DNA of 64,000 bases, from contig JAKPEO010000086.1 of NCBI GenBank assembly GCA_029551925.1, positions 1 through 64,000 of the forward strand, read 5' to 3'. The notes under the pieces are model-generated. The model was not told the origin of the DNA. It did not search any database and worked only from the letters and a program-made list of their open reading frames with translations. Position 1 is the stretch's first letter. Each line of letters begins with the position of its first letter. The stretch is from a bacterium. Lineage in GTDB: Bacteria > JAGOBX01. Made by a program: the position numbers and the translations under genes. Positions 36,627 through 45,818 of this stretch are shown here, piece by piece.

Positions 36627-38126
36627 TCATCTTTTATTATTTGAAATCTCGTTCGTGATTATGTGCGATTTTAATATTGAAAACATCAACAACACGCAAA
36701 AGAAAATAAAATAATAAAATAATAATTGTTTAACGGTAAATCGATATTCTAAAAAAATTTTAAGATTAAAATTTGAAAATGCGTCTGACATTCTGATGAT
36801 AATATCAATCAGCGCCGAATTAATAATGCCGAACAATCGCGCTATCGCAATTGAAAAAATTGATATTAGTAATGAAATAATGCCAATTGGCAAAATAAAG
36901 GTAAGCAAATACGGAACAAAGAGATTCAATAAAATACCATAAATCGGAATAATTTTAAAATAATACGAAGCAATCGGCAGAGTCAATATTTGTATAAATA
37001 CGCATATAAAAAAAGTCGTAATAAAAATATTATTTATTTTGCTTTCTTCTAAAAATTCTAATGCGATTACTATCCCAGCGACAGCAGTAAAACTTAATTG
37101 AAAACCGATTTGAAAAATTACTAATGGCTCGAATACCACAAAAAAAATAAAACTTACAAATAAAATATTCGGCAGATAGATTTTTTTATAACATAATTTG
37201 CTAATACCAAAAAGTGTAAACATTATTGCTGCGCGCACAGCGGACGCTGGAAAATTCACCCAACTTACAAAAAGCCAAATTATAATAATTGAAGATAAGT
37301 ATTTGATGCTATTTGACAATTTAGAAAATAAAAAAACAAATACCGCGGCGATTATGCCTATATGTAAACCGCTAATCGCTAAAATATGAGCAATTCCCGT
37401 TTTTTGAAATGTCGCTAATAAAATATCATCTAAAATATTGGTATTGCCTGTGAATATCGCAAAAAAAATATTGCTATACGGATAAGGCATAATTTTTAAA
37501 AGTTTGGAATATGTCCAATAATTTAATTTTCTAAAAAAATTATTTGCGAATTTTATCTGGATTATTTGCGAGTAATCAATATATGAATAACCGATTAAAT
37601 TTTTATAACAGTTATTGACAAAATTTATTTTTTCATTTTGTTTGATTTTGATGATGCTAGTGTTAAAAATTAAAATATCGGCATTTATAAATTCTGCGAT
37701 ATTAGGAATATTATATACAATTATCTGCAAATCTAAATTTGTAATTTGATTATTTATTAATATATTTTTTAAAATAATCTTTGTTGAACTTGAATTTATT
37801 ATTTCTATTTTTTTGATTTTTCCAGAAATTTGATAGTCGATTTTTTTGTAAATTTTTTGAGTATTTAATTTTTTACTATAACTATCTAATTGCATTAATA
37901 TATTTTTTTGCTGATAAAAATATACAAGCAAAATCAATATTAAAAAAAATACATTTTTTTTACGATTAAAAAAAGCAAAAAATACAAACAAAATAAAGAT
38001 ATAAAAAAAATTTAAGTTTATAGATATAGCCTGAAAAAAATATATCTGGATACTTGCGATAGTTGCAAAAATCAAAGTAATAACAAGTAATAGACTATAA
38101 AGTTGAATAATTTTTTTGATATTCAT
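36627..38126 (-). CDS. comEC: ComEC/Rec2 competence-domain membrane protein, short form
   Basis: Forms the inner-membrane channel for single-stranded DNA in transformation. 499 residues with an N-terminal hydrophobic and OB-like region (about 1-200) and the competence domain with GIAHILAISGLHIGIIAAV (about 240) and NFPASAVRAAIMFTL. The C-terminal metallo-beta-lactamase-like domain of many ComEC proteins is absent, as the protein ends after the membrane part. Such short forms are known. It lies 11 bp after the MATE gene at the end of the envelope-gene run. Confidence 0.9.
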   Translation of the reverse strand: MNIKKIIQLYSLLLVITLIFATIASIQIYFFQAISINLNFFYIFILFVFFAFFNRKKNVFFLILILLVYFYQQKNILMQLDSYSKKLNTQKIYKKIDYQISGKIKKIEIINSSSTKIILKNILINNQITNLDLQIIVYNIPNIAEFINADILIFNTSIIKIKQNEKINFVNNCYKNLIGYSYIDYSQIIQIKFANNFFRKLNYWTYSKLLKIMPYPYSNIFFAIFTGNTNILDDILLATFQKTGIAHILAISGLHIGIIAAVFVFLFSKLSNSIKYLSSIIIIWLFVSWVNFPASAVRAAIMFTLFGISKLCYKKIYLPNILFVSFIFFVVFEPLVIFQIGFQLSFTAVAGIVIALEFLEESKINNIFITTFFICVFIQILTLPIASYYFKIIPIYGILLNLFVPYLLTFILPIGIISLLISIFSIAIARLFGIINSALIDIIIRMSDAFSNFNLKIFLEYRFTVKQLLFYYFIFFCVLLMFSILKSHIITNEISNNKR

Positions 38127-38136
38127 TTATAAAAAT

Positions 38137-39585
38137 CTAATCAATTATTTCAGGCGCTGTTTCAATAAAACCCGACGTTGTATTTATCTCGATTAAATTT
38201 ATATTTTTCCAGTTGCCGTTCAAATAACGCAATAAATAAATAATGCTCAAAAGTATCGAAAAAATAATAAAAATCCACCAAACCTGAATTGCATTAAATT
38301 TTAGATACTCAACTGCAATAAATGTCGGAAGAGTAAGTAATAACCAATGCGCTAATATAGAACTAATCATAATAAATTTTGTATCGCCCGCGCCGCGTAA
38401 AGCGCCGGAAAATATTACAAGCAACACATCAGCATAAATATATATTGTAATTAATCTCAACATCGCAGCCGACAAATTTGAAATTTTTAAATATTCTTGA
38501 TTATTAGATTTTGTAAATACGCTGACTAACAATTCCGGAAAAAATAGATAAAAAAAAGTCATAATAGAAACAGATAAAAAACTTATTTTAAGCGAAGAAT
38601 ATATAGATATCTCGGCTTTACGAATCTGTTGAGCACCTAAATTTTTACCTACTAAACTTGTTGTAGCGATTGATATTCCGATTAATGGCAAAAAAGTTAT
38701 TAAATTCCAACTGAATGTAATATTTACTGCTGCTTGTTCAATTATGCCGATACTACCTATTAAAAAAATAAATACATTAAATGATAAAATATTCAGAAAA
38801 AATTCTATGCCTGAATGTCCGCCGTATATAAATAATTTTTTAAAAATTTCGCTGTTGAATTTATAATTTTTTCGAGTGTCAAATTGTCGAATATATTCGT
38901 CAGACCAAAATGTTTTGATAAAAAAATAAAAAGTGACCATAGTTGCTATCACAGATGCTACAGCTGCACCGATTATTCCAGCGCCTTGAAAATTTAAAAT
39001 CGAATTGCGCGGCAGCCCAAAAATCAATAAATAATTAAGCGGAATATTTAAAAGCATTCCAGTTAAATTAGAATACATAACTATTTTTGTGTTTCCAATA
39101 CCTGCGAAAAACGCAGACAGCGCATTATTCAAAAGCATAAAAATTGCGCCGATCATTAAAATCGTAAAATACGGTTTGGCATATTGAAAAATTCGAGCGT
39201 CCATTTTCAAAAATCGAAAATATAAAAAGCCCAGCGGTATAGTCAATAATAATATGAAATAAGCGAATAGTGCTATATAAAATCCTTGCCAGAGAGTAGC
39301 GCTGCAATTTTTATATTGCTGCGCGCCGTAATATTGCGAGACCAACGCTGTAATAAAATTCAATACTCCAAAGAATAAAGATGAAAATGTAAATACTGTA
39401 AGTCCGGTTGGCATTGACGCTGCAAGCGCGCCAACTGACACTCGCGATAAAAATAATCTATCGCAAAATAAAATAAGCGAATGACTCGATGAACTTATAA
39501 TCATTGGCAGCGCTAATTTAAAAACAGTTGCCACATTGCAATCGCTGTAATCTTCAAGTTTATTTTGATGATTTATTGACTTCAT
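38137..39585 (-). CDS. MATE-family multidrug/toxin efflux transporter
   Basis: A twelve-helix exporter of the MATE (NorM/MepA) family, about 482 residues. LALPMIISSSSHSLILFCDRLF and the repeat-half partner near residue 250 are typical. The ATG at 39585 is preferred to the TTG at 39594. It overlaps the previous glycosyltransferase-like gene by 26 bp and lies among glycan genes, so a lipid-linked sugar cargo cannot be excluded, though the sequence looks like an ordinary drug or cation antiporter. Confidence 0.9.
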   Translation of the reverse strand: MKSINHQNKLEDYSDCNVATVFKLALPMIISSSSHSLILFCDRLFLSRVSVGALAASMPTGLTVFTFSSLFFGVLNFITALVSQYYGAQQYKNCSATLWQGFYIALFAYFILLLTIPLGFLYFRFLKMDARIFQYAKPYFTILMIGAIFMLLNNALSAFFAGIGNTKIVMYSNLTGMLLNIPLNYLLIFGLPRNSILNFQGAGIIGAAVASVIATMVTFYFFIKTFWSDEYIRQFDTRKNYKFNSEIFKKLFIYGGHSGIEFFLNILSFNVFIFLIGSIGIIEQAAVNITFSWNLITFLPLIGISIATTSLVGKNLGAQQIRKAEISIYSSLKISFLSVSIMTFFYLFFPELLVSVFTKSNNQEYLKISNLSAAMLRLITIYIYADVLLVIFSGALRGAGDTKFIMISSILAHWLLLTLPTFIAVEYLKFNAIQVWWIFIIFSILLSIIYLLRYLNGNWKNINLIEINTTSGFIETAPEIID

Positions 39586-41089
39586 ATATCTCAATTGTAT
39601 CAGTTTTTAAAATATTTTTTTTTGCAGTTTGATAAAATTCTGCTGACCATAAACTTTTATTATTTAACGCAATAATATAATCATAATCTTGAAAATTTAC
39701 AATTATAAATTCAATATTAAAATTTAAATCTCTGCGCAATAGATTTATTGATTGGAGATAATATGCTGTTTTTGGTTCGTGTCCAATTATTGCGACTCTT
39801 GCGCTGTATCGAAAATTTTTATTAATAAATTCTAATATATCCAGTGTCAGCGATTCGCCCCAAGTATCTATCTGCAATCCAAAATTTTCCGCTTGTTTTA
39901 ATCCGCCGCCTTTCAAAAAAATATTAAAATGACTGCCTATATGTGGATGCGTATGAACAAATGAAAACAACGAAATTACAAAGAAAATCACTACAATTAT
40001 TTTAGGATAAAATTTCTTAGGTTTTTGAAAAATTTCATTTATAAAAAGCGCTGCAATTATATTTAGAAAAGGCAGAGCAGTAGAAAATAACCGCGTTTTA
40101 TTGTAAGTCGGGATTGCCGGTCGTAAAAACAAGAAAATCGAGAGCCCCGCAAAACACAAAATCAAAAAAATTTTTTTATTAAAAAATTGTTTTGTCAGCA
40201 AAAGCCAAACAGCGCCAAAAATACTGAAAATTACTGTAATTTCAGCGAAATTCACAAAAAAATAAAATATCGGATAATGAAATGGAGTTGGATTAGTATT
40301 CGGCGAATATACTTTAAAAAAATAATATTCATACGCTTGAAAATGTTTTAAATGAAAAATTAGATAATTTTTGTAATTAATCAAAGTATTATGCCAGAGA
40401 AACGGATAAAATAATATAACAGAAAAAATACCGATAATCAATGCGATTATCAAATATTTCAATTTTTCGCGTTCAAATAATATCGAAGTAATAAAACAAA
40501 TAAAAATAATAATTATTGAATTTAATTTTGTGCATAATCCGAAGCAAAATGCAAAAATCAGAAAAATAAAATATATATTTTTTTTAGGCGTGTCGTAAAA
40601 ATATGCAGCGGCAATAAATAGCGATATTGCCATTATCGGAAAATCCAAAGTGCCGCAAACCAAATAAAATATAAATGTCGGATTAATCAAATTAAGAATT
40701 AAAAAATATATAAAGACATCCATGCCAAAATTTTTAAAAATTAAATAATATGAAGCGATAAAAAAGATAACAAGAAAAATCAGATTTCCAAGCCGAAAAT
40801 TATGATATGGAATATTATAAAATTTAATAAATTTATAGCAAAAACCTTGAAGCCAGCGAGTAAGCGCAGGATGATTAGTCCAATCAATTAATTCAAAATA
40901 ATGCTTTTGATATTTTGCGCGGTCATTAAAAAAATATTTTATTAATCTAAAATGATTTTGCGATGATATTAAATAATCCGGCTCGTCCCAAGCCATTCCT
41001 ATTTTTTTTACATAGAAATCAAATACAAAAAAATATGAAATTATAAGAAATACACAAACAATTTTTTTAACCAATATATTTATAATCAT
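39560..41089 (-). CDS. GT-C fold membrane glycosyltransferase (GT39-like)
   Basis: About 509 residues with ten or more hydrophobic helices. The first outer loop has GMAWDEPDYL, the acidic motif used by PMT/ArnT-type polyprenyl-phosphate sugar transferases, and LIDWTNHPALTRWLQGF resembles their second loop. The last 90 residues form a soluble periplasmic part. It is likely to add a sugar to an outer-core or cell-surface glycan. The ATG at 41089 is used; a TTG four codons earlier is also open. Follows the GT9 gene by 24 bp. Confidence 0.8.
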   Translation of the reverse strand: MIINILVKKIVCVFLIISYFFVFDFYVKKIGMAWDEPDYLISSQNHFRLIKYFFNDRAKYQKHYFELIDWTNHPALTRWLQGFCYKFIKFYNIPYHNFRLGNLIFLVIFFIASYYLIFKNFGMDVFIYFLILNLINPTFIFYLVCGTLDFPIMAISLFIAAAYFYDTPKKNIYFIFLIFAFCFGLCTKLNSIIIIFICFITSILFEREKLKYLIIALIIGIFSVILFYPFLWHNTLINYKNYLIFHLKHFQAYEYYFFKVYSPNTNPTPFHYPIFYFFVNFAEITVIFSIFGAVWLLLTKQFFNKKIFLILCFAGLSIFLFLRPAIPTYNKTRLFSTALPFLNIIAALFINEIFQKPKKFYPKIIVVIFFVISLFSFVHTHPHIGSHFNIFLKGGGLKQAENFGLQIDTWGESLTLDILEFINKNFRYSARVAIIGHEPKTAYYLQSINLLRRDLNFNIEFIIVNFQDYDYIIALNNKSLWSAEFYQTAKKNILKTDTIEIYEVNKSSK

Positions 41090-41113
41090 AAGATATATCA
41101 ATAACCTCTTCTG

Positions 41114-42325
41114 CTATTTTGTTGCTGTTGATTTAATAATCATATCAAATAATTCATTAGATGAATAATCATTTACGCAACGGTTATTTTTACAAGCGCT
41201 CACTCTATAATTAAAAATATTTATACAAGGACTACAATTGTAATTTTTAAAAAGTATAGTGGCATTATCGCTTAATGGTCGATATAATACTGGCGTTTCA
41301 GGTCCGAAAAAAACAAAGGATTTTATATTAGTCAATGCTGAAAAATGCGCGGCGCCGCCGTCATTAGTAACTAATATTTTTGCTATATGCATTAATTGTA
41401 TTAATTCTAATAATGTAGTTTTTCCAGTAAAATCAATACAGCGTTCATTATTAATTTTATTTTTTAAATTTTGATTTTGCGCTGTTGCGGTTTTTGTGCC
41501 GGTTAATATTACAATGGCATTATCAATATTTTTTAATAATAATTTTATTAATTCTGCATAATTATTATAATCCCAGCCGCGCAACGGTATTTCTTCACCG
41601 GACGGACTTATTACAATCAATATAGTATTTCCATTATAATTATGATAACATTCTGAAATTTGTTTTTTTAATTTGGATACAATATTGTTATTTATTGGTA
41701 TTTCTGGTAATTCAATTGTTTGTGTTATTGATTTTTTTAATTGCGGTATTTCGTTATTATCGTTAAAAATAGTTTGTATCAATGCTAAATAATTTTCAGA
41801 AATATGCTGATAATAATTAAAATTTGTTTTTATAGTTAATATCTTGCCGCGATATAAACCTTCTACATTATACATATAAAAACCTGCAATATCAGTCGGA
41901 TTAATTAAAAAACTATAAATCATCGAAAATCTCGAAAACATCTCTAAATCAATAATCAAATCGATTTTTTTTTTGCGAAAATAGAAAATTGTTAAAATTG
42001 TATCTTTCAAAAATTTTAGTAAATTATCGCTTGAAATTGTGATTATATTATCGTCTGGTATAATATTCAAAATTTCTATTGATTCGCGATTTTTTGTAAA
42101 AGTAAGAAAATAAATATTTGCAGTTGGACTTTGAGTTTTTAGATATTTTATAGCAGTATAACTCAATAATGCGCTGCCCATTTCAGGCAATTCGATTATC
42201 AGAATATTTTTGTATGATTTTGTTTTGCATTTGAATAATTTTAAAATTCTATTTGCAATTGAACAAACAAAACACAAGGGGATGCCAAAATTTTTATCAA
42301 TAAACCGCATTAATTCAATATTCAT
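41114..42325 (-). CDS. Glycosyltransferase family 9 (heptosyltransferase-like)
   Basis: Transfers an ADP-heptose or similar sugar to a lipopolysaccharide core in family members. The 403-residue protein ends with the family signature: DFTGKTTLLELIQLMHIAKI, VTNDGGAAHFSALTN and VFFGPETPVLYRPLS. A Cys-rich patch (CSPCINIF...CKNNRC) near 370-388 is a common feature of a GT9 subgroup. N-terminal segment with NILIIELPEMGSALLSY is the usual start. Part of the surface-glycan run. Confidence 0.9.
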   Translation of the reverse strand: MNIELMRFIDKNFGIPLCFVCSIANRILKLFKCKTKSYKNILIIELPEMGSALLSYTAIKYLKTQSPTANIYFLTFTKNRESIEILNIIPDDNIITISSDNLLKFLKDTILTIFYFRKKKIDLIIDLEMFSRFSMIYSFLINPTDIAGFYMYNVEGLYRGKILTIKTNFNYYQHISENYLALIQTIFNDNNEIPQLKKSITQTIELPEIPINNNIVSKLKKQISECYHNYNGNTILIVISPSGEEIPLRGWDYNNYAELIKLLLKNIDNAIVILTGTKTATAQNQNLKNKINNERCIDFTGKTTLLELIQLMHIAKILVTNDGGAAHFSALTNIKSFVFFGPETPVLYRPLSDNATILFKNYNCSPCINIFNYRVSACKNNRCVNDYSSNELFDMIIKSTATK

Positions 42326-42337
42326 AAATTCAATTTA

Positions 42338-43588
42338 TTAGTTAATCAAACTTTTAAAATAAATATCTAATTTTTCTGATATTCCGCGCCAATCATATTT
42401 TTCATACACTAATTTATTAGCATTTTTTCCGACAACTTCACGCAATTCTTTATTTTTATATAAAGTAATTATTTTATTTAATATTTCATCAGCAGTATCA
42501 GCAATAACTATATTTTCATTATCTTTGCAGTCTATGCCTTCTGCGCCGATTGTAGTTGACAATATACATTTGCCCATTCCCATTGCTTGCAAAATTTTCA
42601 AACGCGATCCGCCGCCGATTCTTAATGGCACAATAAAAAGGTCGGAGTTATATATATATGGTCGAACATCATCAACATAACCTGTCACTACTACATTTTT
42701 ATCTTCATTCAATTTTGTCAAATCAGGATACGGATTTTTACCTACCACATACAATATAATATTCGGTATATTCTTTTTTAATTGCTCAAATACATTATAA
42801 TAAAAAAATAAAATAGCGTCAGTATTCGGATAATGCGTAAATGAACCAGTGTAAACAAGCGTAAAATTTTTTTTATTATCTATATTTTGTGGTGGTGCAG
42901 AAGCAGAAAATTGCAAATTAAAATCTTCTAAATCTACGCCGTTCGGAATAATGACAATATTATTGTTAACAATGCTTTTCTCAATAACCTGTTTATCTCT
43001 ATCAGACACAACAATAATATTTTTTATATTTTTCCAAATAGAATTTTCATATTTTTTCAGTTTCTCTATTTCTAAATAATTGCGCAACCACCATTTAGAA
43101 ACTTGTAAATCGCTTGAAGTTTTATTGGTAGATATATACCTTTTAAAAATTTCCGATTCTATATTATGTTCGGATAATACAAATTTTGTTGATTTTAATT
43201 TTGATATATGCGGCAATATATACTGCGCGGCATATAGTTGTTCAGCGCAAATAATATCATATTGATTTTCGCTAATATATTTTTTCACTAATTTTTCTAA
43301 TTCGGCATTATAGCGTTTAGTAATTAAATCTGGCGGATTAAATAATGCTCGTTTAGTTTTTGAAATTAAATCAGAATTACGCGGCGGCGGCGAATGTAAT
43401 ACAACCTCGATTTTTTCATAATATTCTTGCAAGATTTTTAAATATTTAATTTCATTATTCGAATATATCAAAGACAAAAAATGGATAGTATTTTTTTTTG
43501 ATAAATTTTTTAAAAGATTAAATATTCTGATTTTTCCGCCTTCATCTTGCGGATATGGCAAATACGGCGTAATATACAAAATTTTCAC
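42338..43588 (-). CDS. Glycosyltransferase family 4 (group 1)
   Basis: A GT-B retaining glycosyltransferase, 416 residues. N-terminal half starts KILYITPYLPYPQDEGGKIR; the C-terminal donor-site half has TLVYTGSFTHYPN, VTGYVDDVRPYIYNSDLFIVP and GGGSRLKILQAMGMGKCILS with the EX7E-like region near the end of that segment. The start is GTG at 43588, overlapping the acyltransferase stop (GTGA). It acts with the neighbouring GT9 and GT-C genes on surface glycan. Confidence 0.92.
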   Translation of the reverse strand: MKILYITPYLPYPQDEGGKIRIFNLLKNLSKKNTIHFLSLIYSNNEIKYLKILQEYYEKIEVVLHSPPPRNSDLISKTKRALFNPPDLITKRYNAELEKLVKKYISENQYDIICAEQLYAAQYILPHISKLKSTKFVLSEHNIESEIFKRYISTNKTSSDLQVSKWWLRNYLEIEKLKKYENSIWKNIKNIIVVSDRDKQVIEKSIVNNNIVIIPNGVDLEDFNLQFSASAPPQNIDNKKNFTLVYTGSFTHYPNTDAILFFYYNVFEQLKKNIPNIILYVVGKNPYPDLTKLNEDKNVVVTGYVDDVRPYIYNSDLFIVPLRIGGGSRLKILQAMGMGKCILSTTIGAEGIDCKDNENIVIADTADEILNKIITLYKNKELREVVGKNANKLVYEKYDWRGISEKLDIYFKSLIN

Positions 43589-44160
43589 TTTATCAATCGC
43601 TCTTTAATTTTCTTTGCTGGCGCACCAGCATAAATAGAATACGGTTCTACATTAGAGTTTACAATTGACCCAGCAGCAATAATAGAGCCCTCTTCTATCA
43701 CCACTCCCTGTAAAATTACAGAATTAGCGCCTATCCAAACATTATCTTTTATTATTATCGGTTTAATAATCGCTTCAAAATCTGGCGAATATGGATTATG
43801 CGATTCTGTTATCAGCGAACAATTATAAGCAATCGCTACTCTATTGCCTATTTCTATTTTAGAGTAAGCGGACATTAAACATCCGTAATTTATAAAACTG
43901 TCATCGCCGATAGTAATATTATGCGGACATATAATCGTCACGCCGTTATAAATAAACGAGCGTTTTCCAATTTTCAAACCGGCTAATTTATATGCGAATT
44001 TCCGAAATTTATTAATTATTGAATTGTGCCGCACACCGCGCGGCAGATATTTTACTGTCTCACAAATAAACTCTGCTATTCCATCTTTTAATGAACGCTG
44101 ATAAACATTATGCCACGCGTCTTTTGAATAAGTTAATTTATTTTGTTGTGAATTTTGCAT
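43585..44160 (-). CDS. Hexapeptide-repeat acetyltransferase (left-handed beta-helix)
   Basis: 191 residues of the WbbJ/LacA-type acyltransferase group. The left-handed beta-helix is visible as repeated I-x-G-x-x-x units (KIGKRSFIYNGVTI, ITIGDDSFINYGCL, IEIGNRVAIAYN, IIKDNVWIGANSVILQGVVI, IEEGSIIAAGSIV) from about residue 75 on, and the catalytic His lies in LITESHNPY. It probably acetylates a sugar of the surface glycan. It is between aroC and the GT4 gene. Confidence 0.92.
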   Translation of the reverse strand: MQNSQQNKLTYSKDAWHNVYQRSLKDGIAEFICETVKYLPRGVRHNSIINKFRKFAYKLAGLKIGKRSFIYNGVTIICPHNITIGDDSFINYGCLMSAYSKIEIGNRVAIAYNCSLITESHNPYSPDFEAIIKPIIIKDNVWIGANSVILQGVVIEEGSIIAAGSIVNSNVEPYSIYAGAPAKKIKERLIK

Positions 44161-44170
44161 AATTAAACAA

Positions 44171-45343
44171 TTAGTTGTAAAAACTGAATTTATATTTTTT
44201 TTCTAATAATTTTAATTTATCAAAATAGCGTTTCCTAATTAATTTTATGTTATCATAACCAAATTCTTCAAGTATTATATTAAACAGTGTAAGCGCTGTA
44301 ACCGCTTCCGCTACTACGCCAGCCGCGGGCACAACACAAACATCAGAACGTTCAACTATTGCTTTTTTTATTTTACAATCTTCTAAATCAACAGATTGCA
44401 AAGCGCTCATTAATGTAGGTATCGGTTTCATTGCTGCGCGAAATACTATATTACAGCCATTGCTCATACCGCCTTCGATACCACCGGCATTATTTGATTT
44501 TCTAATAATTTTTTTTTGTTTTGATAAATCAAATTCATCGTGGAATTGCGAGCCGAATTTTCGCACACCATCAAAACCAGCGCCAAATTCTATTCCTTTA
44601 ATCCCTTGTATTGCTAAAATCGCAGCTGCTAATTTAGCATCTAATTTATTTGTATATTGAATAAAACTTCCTAATCCAGGTATAATATTTAACGCTATTA
44701 CTTCAAAAATACCGCCGAGCGTATCGCCGCGTTTTTTTGTTTTTTCAATCAAATCAATCATTTTCTTTTCAACAATTTTATCAATACATCGTAAAACTTC
44801 GTCATTATATATTTTTTGCAAATCGTCAAGTGTATAACTTTTATTTATAAAGATATTTCCTATTGCAATAGTATGACTGAAAATTTCAATTTTAAAATTT
44901 TCTTTCAATGCTGATTTTATTAGTGCGCCGGCTGCGGTCTGCGCCGTTGTCTCGCGAGCGGATGCGCGCTCTAAAATATTGCGAATATCGTCATCGTAAT
45001 ATTTCATTAAACCGGCATAATCAGCATGTCCCGGACGCGGCATTGTCAATTTCGGAATTTTATATTTTTTTAATACAGCCATTTTTTCAGTCCAATTCTG
45101 CCAATCTTTATTTTTGATTTTCATTGTCAGCGGCGCGCCTGTCGTTTTACCAAAACGCGCGCCTGACACTATTTCCGCCTGATCCGTCTCGATTTTCATT
45201 CTTCCGCCGCGACCATAGCCGGATTGACGACGTTTTAATTCGTTATTTATGTAATCAATATCAATCGCTATTCCAGACGGAATTTGATTTAAAATAACAG
45301 TTAATTCTTGTCCGTGAGATTCACCTGATGTTAAATATATCAT
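44171..45343 (-). CDS. aroC: Chorismate synthase
   Basis: The last shikimate-pathway step, from EPSP to chorismate with reduced FMN. 390 residues; GESHGQELTVIL (residues 7-18) is the first FMN/EPSP signature, RPGHADYAGLMKY and ERASARETTAQTAAGAL the next ones, and GGIEGGMSNG near 290 the third. No other aro genes lie nearby. It is downstream of the STAS gene (14 bp) and upstream of the acyltransferase (10 bp). Confidence 0.97.
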   Translation of the reverse strand: MIYLTSGESHGQELTVILNQIPSGIAIDIDYINNELKRRQSGYGRGGRMKIETDQAEIVSGARFGKTTGAPLTMKIKNKDWQNWTEKMAVLKKYKIPKLTMPRPGHADYAGLMKYYDDDIRNILERASARETTAQTAAGALIKSALKENFKIEIFSHTIAIGNIFINKSYTLDDLQKIYNDEVLRCIDKIVEKKMIDLIEKTKKRGDTLGGIFEVIALNIIPGLGSFIQYTNKLDAKLAAAILAIQGIKGIEFGAGFDGVRKFGSQFHDEFDLSKQKKIIRKSNNAGGIEGGMSNGCNIVFRAAMKPIPTLMSALQSVDLEDCKIKKAIVERSDVCVVPAAGVVAEAVTALTLFNIILEEFGYDNIKLIRKRYFDKLKLLEKKYKFSFYN

Positions 45344-45357
45344 ATTCTTCCACTACC

Positions 45358-45684
45358 TTATTCCACTACCGGCAATGCTTTTTTTATTTTTGTAATTTCA
45401 AATATTTTGTTTACAGGTTCTGTAAGATTTGTAATTTGCCAATATTTTAATCTTTCCGTTTTTTCAAATTCAGCTAATAAATTTAATAGCATTCCAATAG
45501 ATGTAGAAGTTATCAAATTTACATTTTTTAAATTAAATATTACTTTTATGCTTTCTTTCACATACGATTTTATTACAGTCTCAAATAAAAAAGAATTATA
45601 AATATTAATTGTATCGCAGCGCGGCACAATTTCTATACAACCGCCATTTTTCGGTAAAACATAAGTTTCATATAATTTTTCCAT
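45358..45684 (-). CDS. STAS-domain protein (anti-sigma factor antagonist-like)
   Basis: A 108-residue single-domain protein of the SpoIIAA/STAS fold. The switch segment reads VNLITSTSIGMLLNLLAEFE (about 54-73), where family members have DSSGIGxL with a phosphorylatable Ser/Thr; here T/S residues occupy the site though the Asp is replaced. Partner kinase or sigma genes are not in the window. Leads the aroC-glycan operon with a GGGAGA ribosome site. Confidence 0.78.
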   Translation of the reverse strand: MEKLYETYVLPKNGGCIEIVPRCDTINIYNSFLFETVIKSYVKESIKVIFNLKNVNLITSTSIGMLLNLLAEFEKTERLKYWQITNLTEPVNKIFEITKIKKALPVVE

Positions 45685-45818
45685 AAAATATTATCTCCCT
45701 ATTTTTTTGTTTTAATAATATACTAATTTTATTTTTATAAAAATCAATCAATAATTAAAAATTGACAAAATTGCAAATTTAATATACTTTGTGTTGACAT
45801 TTTTTTATTATTAAAAAT

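Noticed and set aside
38137-39585. Assigning the MATE protein as a Wzx/MurJ lipid-glycan flippase
   Set aside because: Although it sits among glycosyltransferases, its sequence has the MATE pattern and not that of Wzx or MurJ.
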